From NCBI GenBank assembly GCA_030043505.1, contig JASHXN010000054.1, positions 1 to 7,390 of the forward strand: DNA of 7,390 nt, in the 5' to 3' direction. Position numbers and translations under genes: made by a program. The stretch comes from Thermoplasmata archaeon (lineage in GTDB: Archaea; Thermoplasmatota; Thermoplasmata; UBA184). Below, piece by piece: positions 5,851-7,390 of the stretch. The notes beneath the pieces are model-generated. The model did no database searches and was not told the origin of the DNA. It saw only the letters and a list, made by a program, of their open reading frames with translations. Every line of letters begins with the position of its first letter. Position 1 is the first letter of the stretch.

Positions 5851-7390
5851 TGCCGGCGTCGACGGACCGTTCCCGCCGTCCGATCCAGCGGCTGGACCCC
5901 CGCACCGTGGAGCGGATCGCCGCCGGCGAGGTCGTCGAGCGCCCGGCGTCGGTCGTCAAGGAGCTCGTGGAGAACGCCTACGACGCCGGCGCGAGCACGG
6001 TGGTCGTCCGGATCGCCGGCGGGGGCCTCGAGCGGATCGAGGTGGCGGACGACGGCGCCGGGATCCCGGCGGAGGAACTCGAGCTCGCGGTGGAGCGGCA
6101 CGCCACCAGCAAGCTCGCGCCCGACGATCCGGTCGAGGCGATCGTCACGCTGGGGTTCCGCGGGGAGGCGCTCGCGGCGATCGGGGCGGTCTCGGAATTG
6201 GAACTCCTCTCGGCGCCCGCCGGTGCCGCGGCGGCGGAGGGCGTCGAACTCCGCGGCGGCGAGATCGTCCGGCGGTTCGCCGAGGGCCGCGCCCCCGGCA
6301 CGACCGTCCGCGTCGAACGCCTCTTCTTCAACACCCCTGCGCGGCGGAAGTTCCTCAAGGTGCCGGCCCGGGAGCAGGTCGAAGTGGTCCGCGCCCTCGA
6401 GCACCTGTACCTCGCCCGGCCGACGGTCGGGCTCCGGCTCGAAGGAGAGACCGGTGAACTGCTGAGCCTTCCGGCGGCCACGAACCTGAGGGAGGCCGCC
6501 GGTCGGGTGCTCGGACCGGAGTTCGCGGCGACGTCGTTCCCGCTCCGGGCCCGCAGCGGGGGGGTAGAGGTCGAGGGAGAGCTCGGCGCTCCGGCGGCGG
6601 CCGCCTCGACCTCGTCGGCGCTGTACCTGGCGGTGAACGGCCGGCCGGTCGCTTCGCGGGCGCTCGCGCAGTCGGTCCGTCTCGGGTTCGGGGACACGAT
6701 CCCGAAGCCGAGGTACCCGGTGGGGGTCGTGCACCTCCGCCTCGATCCGTCCACGGTCGACGTCAACGTCCACCCGACGAAGCGGGAGGTCCGGCTGGCC
6801 TCGCCGCGGGAGGTCGAGGCGTTCGTGCGGCACGCGGTCCGGGACGCTCTCGCGGACTCCGACCGAACCGCCCAGGTCTCCGGAGCTCCCCGCCCGGGAA
6901 GCTCCGCCGCTGGGTCGTCGCGGGTCGTGGCCCCGGCGGTCGCCCGTCCGGTGCCGCCGCTCTCCCCCCTCCGCCAGCGGACGTTGGCGGTCGGCGAACC
7001 TGCCCCGGCATCATGGGTCCTCCCCGCCGAGGCGCATCGCCCGCGGCTCGAGCTGCTGAGCCCGATCGACGCCCTCTACTGGGTCGCCGTCTCCGACGAC
7101 GGGCTCGTCCTCCTCGACCAGCACGCGGCGAGCGAGCGGCTGCTGTACGAGGCCGTCCGGAGCGGCGGGGTCGTGGCCCGCCAGCAGCTCGTGGCCCCGG
7201 CCCCGCTGTCGCTCTCCGCTTCGGAGCGGGCGAGCCTGGAGGCGCACGCCGACGAAGTGCGCGCCGCCGGCTTCCAGGTCGAACGGTTCGGGCCGGCGAC
7301 GTACCGGGTCCTCGCGGTGCCGACGTTCCGCGGCCGGGCGCCCCCGGCGGCGGCCGCCTCGACCTCGTCGGCGCTGTACCTGGCGGTGAA
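5850..7390 (+). CDS. mutL: DNA mismatch repair protein MutL, nuclease-type (3' end outside window)
   Basis: The frame opens at ATG 5850, sharing one base with the mutS TGA, and stays open for 513 codons to the right edge. The GHKL ATPase motifs are all visible: VKELVENAYDAGA (E41, N42, D45), DDGAGIP (67-73), RHATSKL (83-89), TLGFRGEAL (100-108) and GTTVRV with LFFNTPARRKFL (150-169). The transducer domain has LAVNGRPV (N263) and VDVNVHPTKREVRL (303-316). A low-complexity linker covers about 340-395. The C-terminal dimerisation domain has DQHAASERLLYE (423-434), matching the DQHA(X)2E(X)4E endonuclease motif, so this MutL should nick DNA itself, unlike the E. coli protein. The usual family start lies near residue 11, so the first ten residues are an unconserved tail. 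The last 15-16 residues copy an internal segment and are probably not genuine; later nuclease motifs are not reached. Confidence 0.95.
   Translation, partial: MPASTDRSRRPIQRLDPRTVERIAAGEVVERPASVVKELVENAYDAGASTVVVRIAGGGLERIEVADDGAGIPAEELELAVERHATSKLAPDDPVEAIVTLGFRGEALAAIGAVSELELLSAPAGAAAAEGVELRGGEIVRRFAEGRAPGTTVRVERLFFNTPARRKFLKVPAREQVEVVRALEHLYLARPTVGLRLEGETGELLSLPAATNLREAAGRVLGPEFAATSFPLRARSGGVEVEGELGAPAAAASTSSALYLAVNGRPVASRALAQSVRLGFGDTIPKPRYPVGVVHLRLDPSTVDVNVHPTKREVRLASPREVEAFVRHAVRDALADSDRTAQVSGAPRPGSSAAGSSRVVAPAVARPVPPLSPLRQRTLAVGEPAPASWVLPAEAHRPRLELLSPIDALYWVAVSDDGLVLLDQHAASERLLYEAVRSGGVVARQQLVAPAPLSLSASERASLEAHADEVRAAGFQVERFGPATYRVLAVPTFRGRAPPAAAASTSSALYLAV
6591..6637 (+). repeat. 47-nt direct repeat, internal mutL copy
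   Basis: This copy encodes the AAAASTSSALYLAVN stretch of the MutL transducer domain, leading into the conserved NGRPV motif, so it is the natural one. It is identical base for base to the final 47 bases of the window. Confidence 0.9.
7344..7390 (+). repeat. 47-nt direct repeat, terminal copy (possible assembly artefact)
   Basis: This segment is exactly identical to 6591-6637 and in the same reading frame, ending at the last base of the window. The flanking bases do not match. At this point in the MutL C-terminal domain the family normally continues after a PxFRGR..P segment with a helix; a transducer-domain strand does not fit. The first 15 bases (CCGGCGGCGGCCGCC, encoding part of the alanine run) may belong here naturally and have served as the crossover point. 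Confidence 0.9.

Noticed and set aside
5688..6833. A 381-residue minus-strand open frame over the end of mutS and mutL
   Set aside because: It is antisense to conserved MutL motifs and shows no domain of its own.
1..7390. CRISPR array, insertion sequence, phage or defence-island genes
   Set aside because: No regularly spaced repeats, terminal inverted repeats, transposase or integrase motifs were seen. The only long repeat is the 47-nt pair within mutL.

Overview
This window looks like part of a chromosome from a GC-rich archaeon. The evidence is a Cdc48/VAT-type AAA+ ATPase, a KEOPS subunit Cgi121, a tRNA with a bulge-helix-bulge intron, tRNAs without an encoded CCA end, and AT-rich TATA-like boxes about 24-29 bases before several start codons (leaderless transcription). 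A GC-rich Thermoplasmatota-like lineage would fit, because bacterial-type MutS/MutL occur in several mesophilic euryarchaeal groups. That placement is an inference from gene content, not something the sequence proves.

Layout. Positions 1-606 (minus strand) hold the first 202 codons of a Cdc48-family ATPase that runs off the left edge. A 111-bp divergent intergenic region carries TATA-like boxes for both directions. On the plus strand follow an unrecognised 307-residue protein with two related aromatic/proline motifs (718-1641), a GloB/ETHE1-like metallo-beta-lactamase-fold hydrolase (1694-2305), and Cgi121 of the KEOPS tRNA-modification complex (2315-2878), 9 bp after the hydrolase stop. Next come tRNA-Gly(UCC), interrupted by a 30-nt intron in its T loop (2917-3017), and tRNA-Ser(UGA) with a long variable arm (3079-3162). 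The rest is a mismatch-repair operon: a complete mutS (3226-5850) and mutL (5850 to the right edge), sharing one base at TGATG.

How the genes work together. MutS recognises mismatches. This MutL keeps both the GHKL ATPase motifs and the DQHA(X)2E(X)4E nuclease motif, so repair here should use MutL nicking rather than a MutH-type methyl-directed route. Cgi121 serves t6A37 synthesis on tRNAs and sits directly before two tRNA genes, though neither of these tRNAs has an ANN anticodon.

Two points deserve most attention. The first is the T-loop intron of tRNA-Gly, which folds into a strict bulge-helix-bulge at position 59/60. The second is an exact, in-frame 47-nt copy of an internal mutL segment that forms the last 47 bases of the window; it looks more like an assembly artefact than real protein sequence. 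I saw no CRISPR array, insertion sequence, phage gene or clear new defence system.
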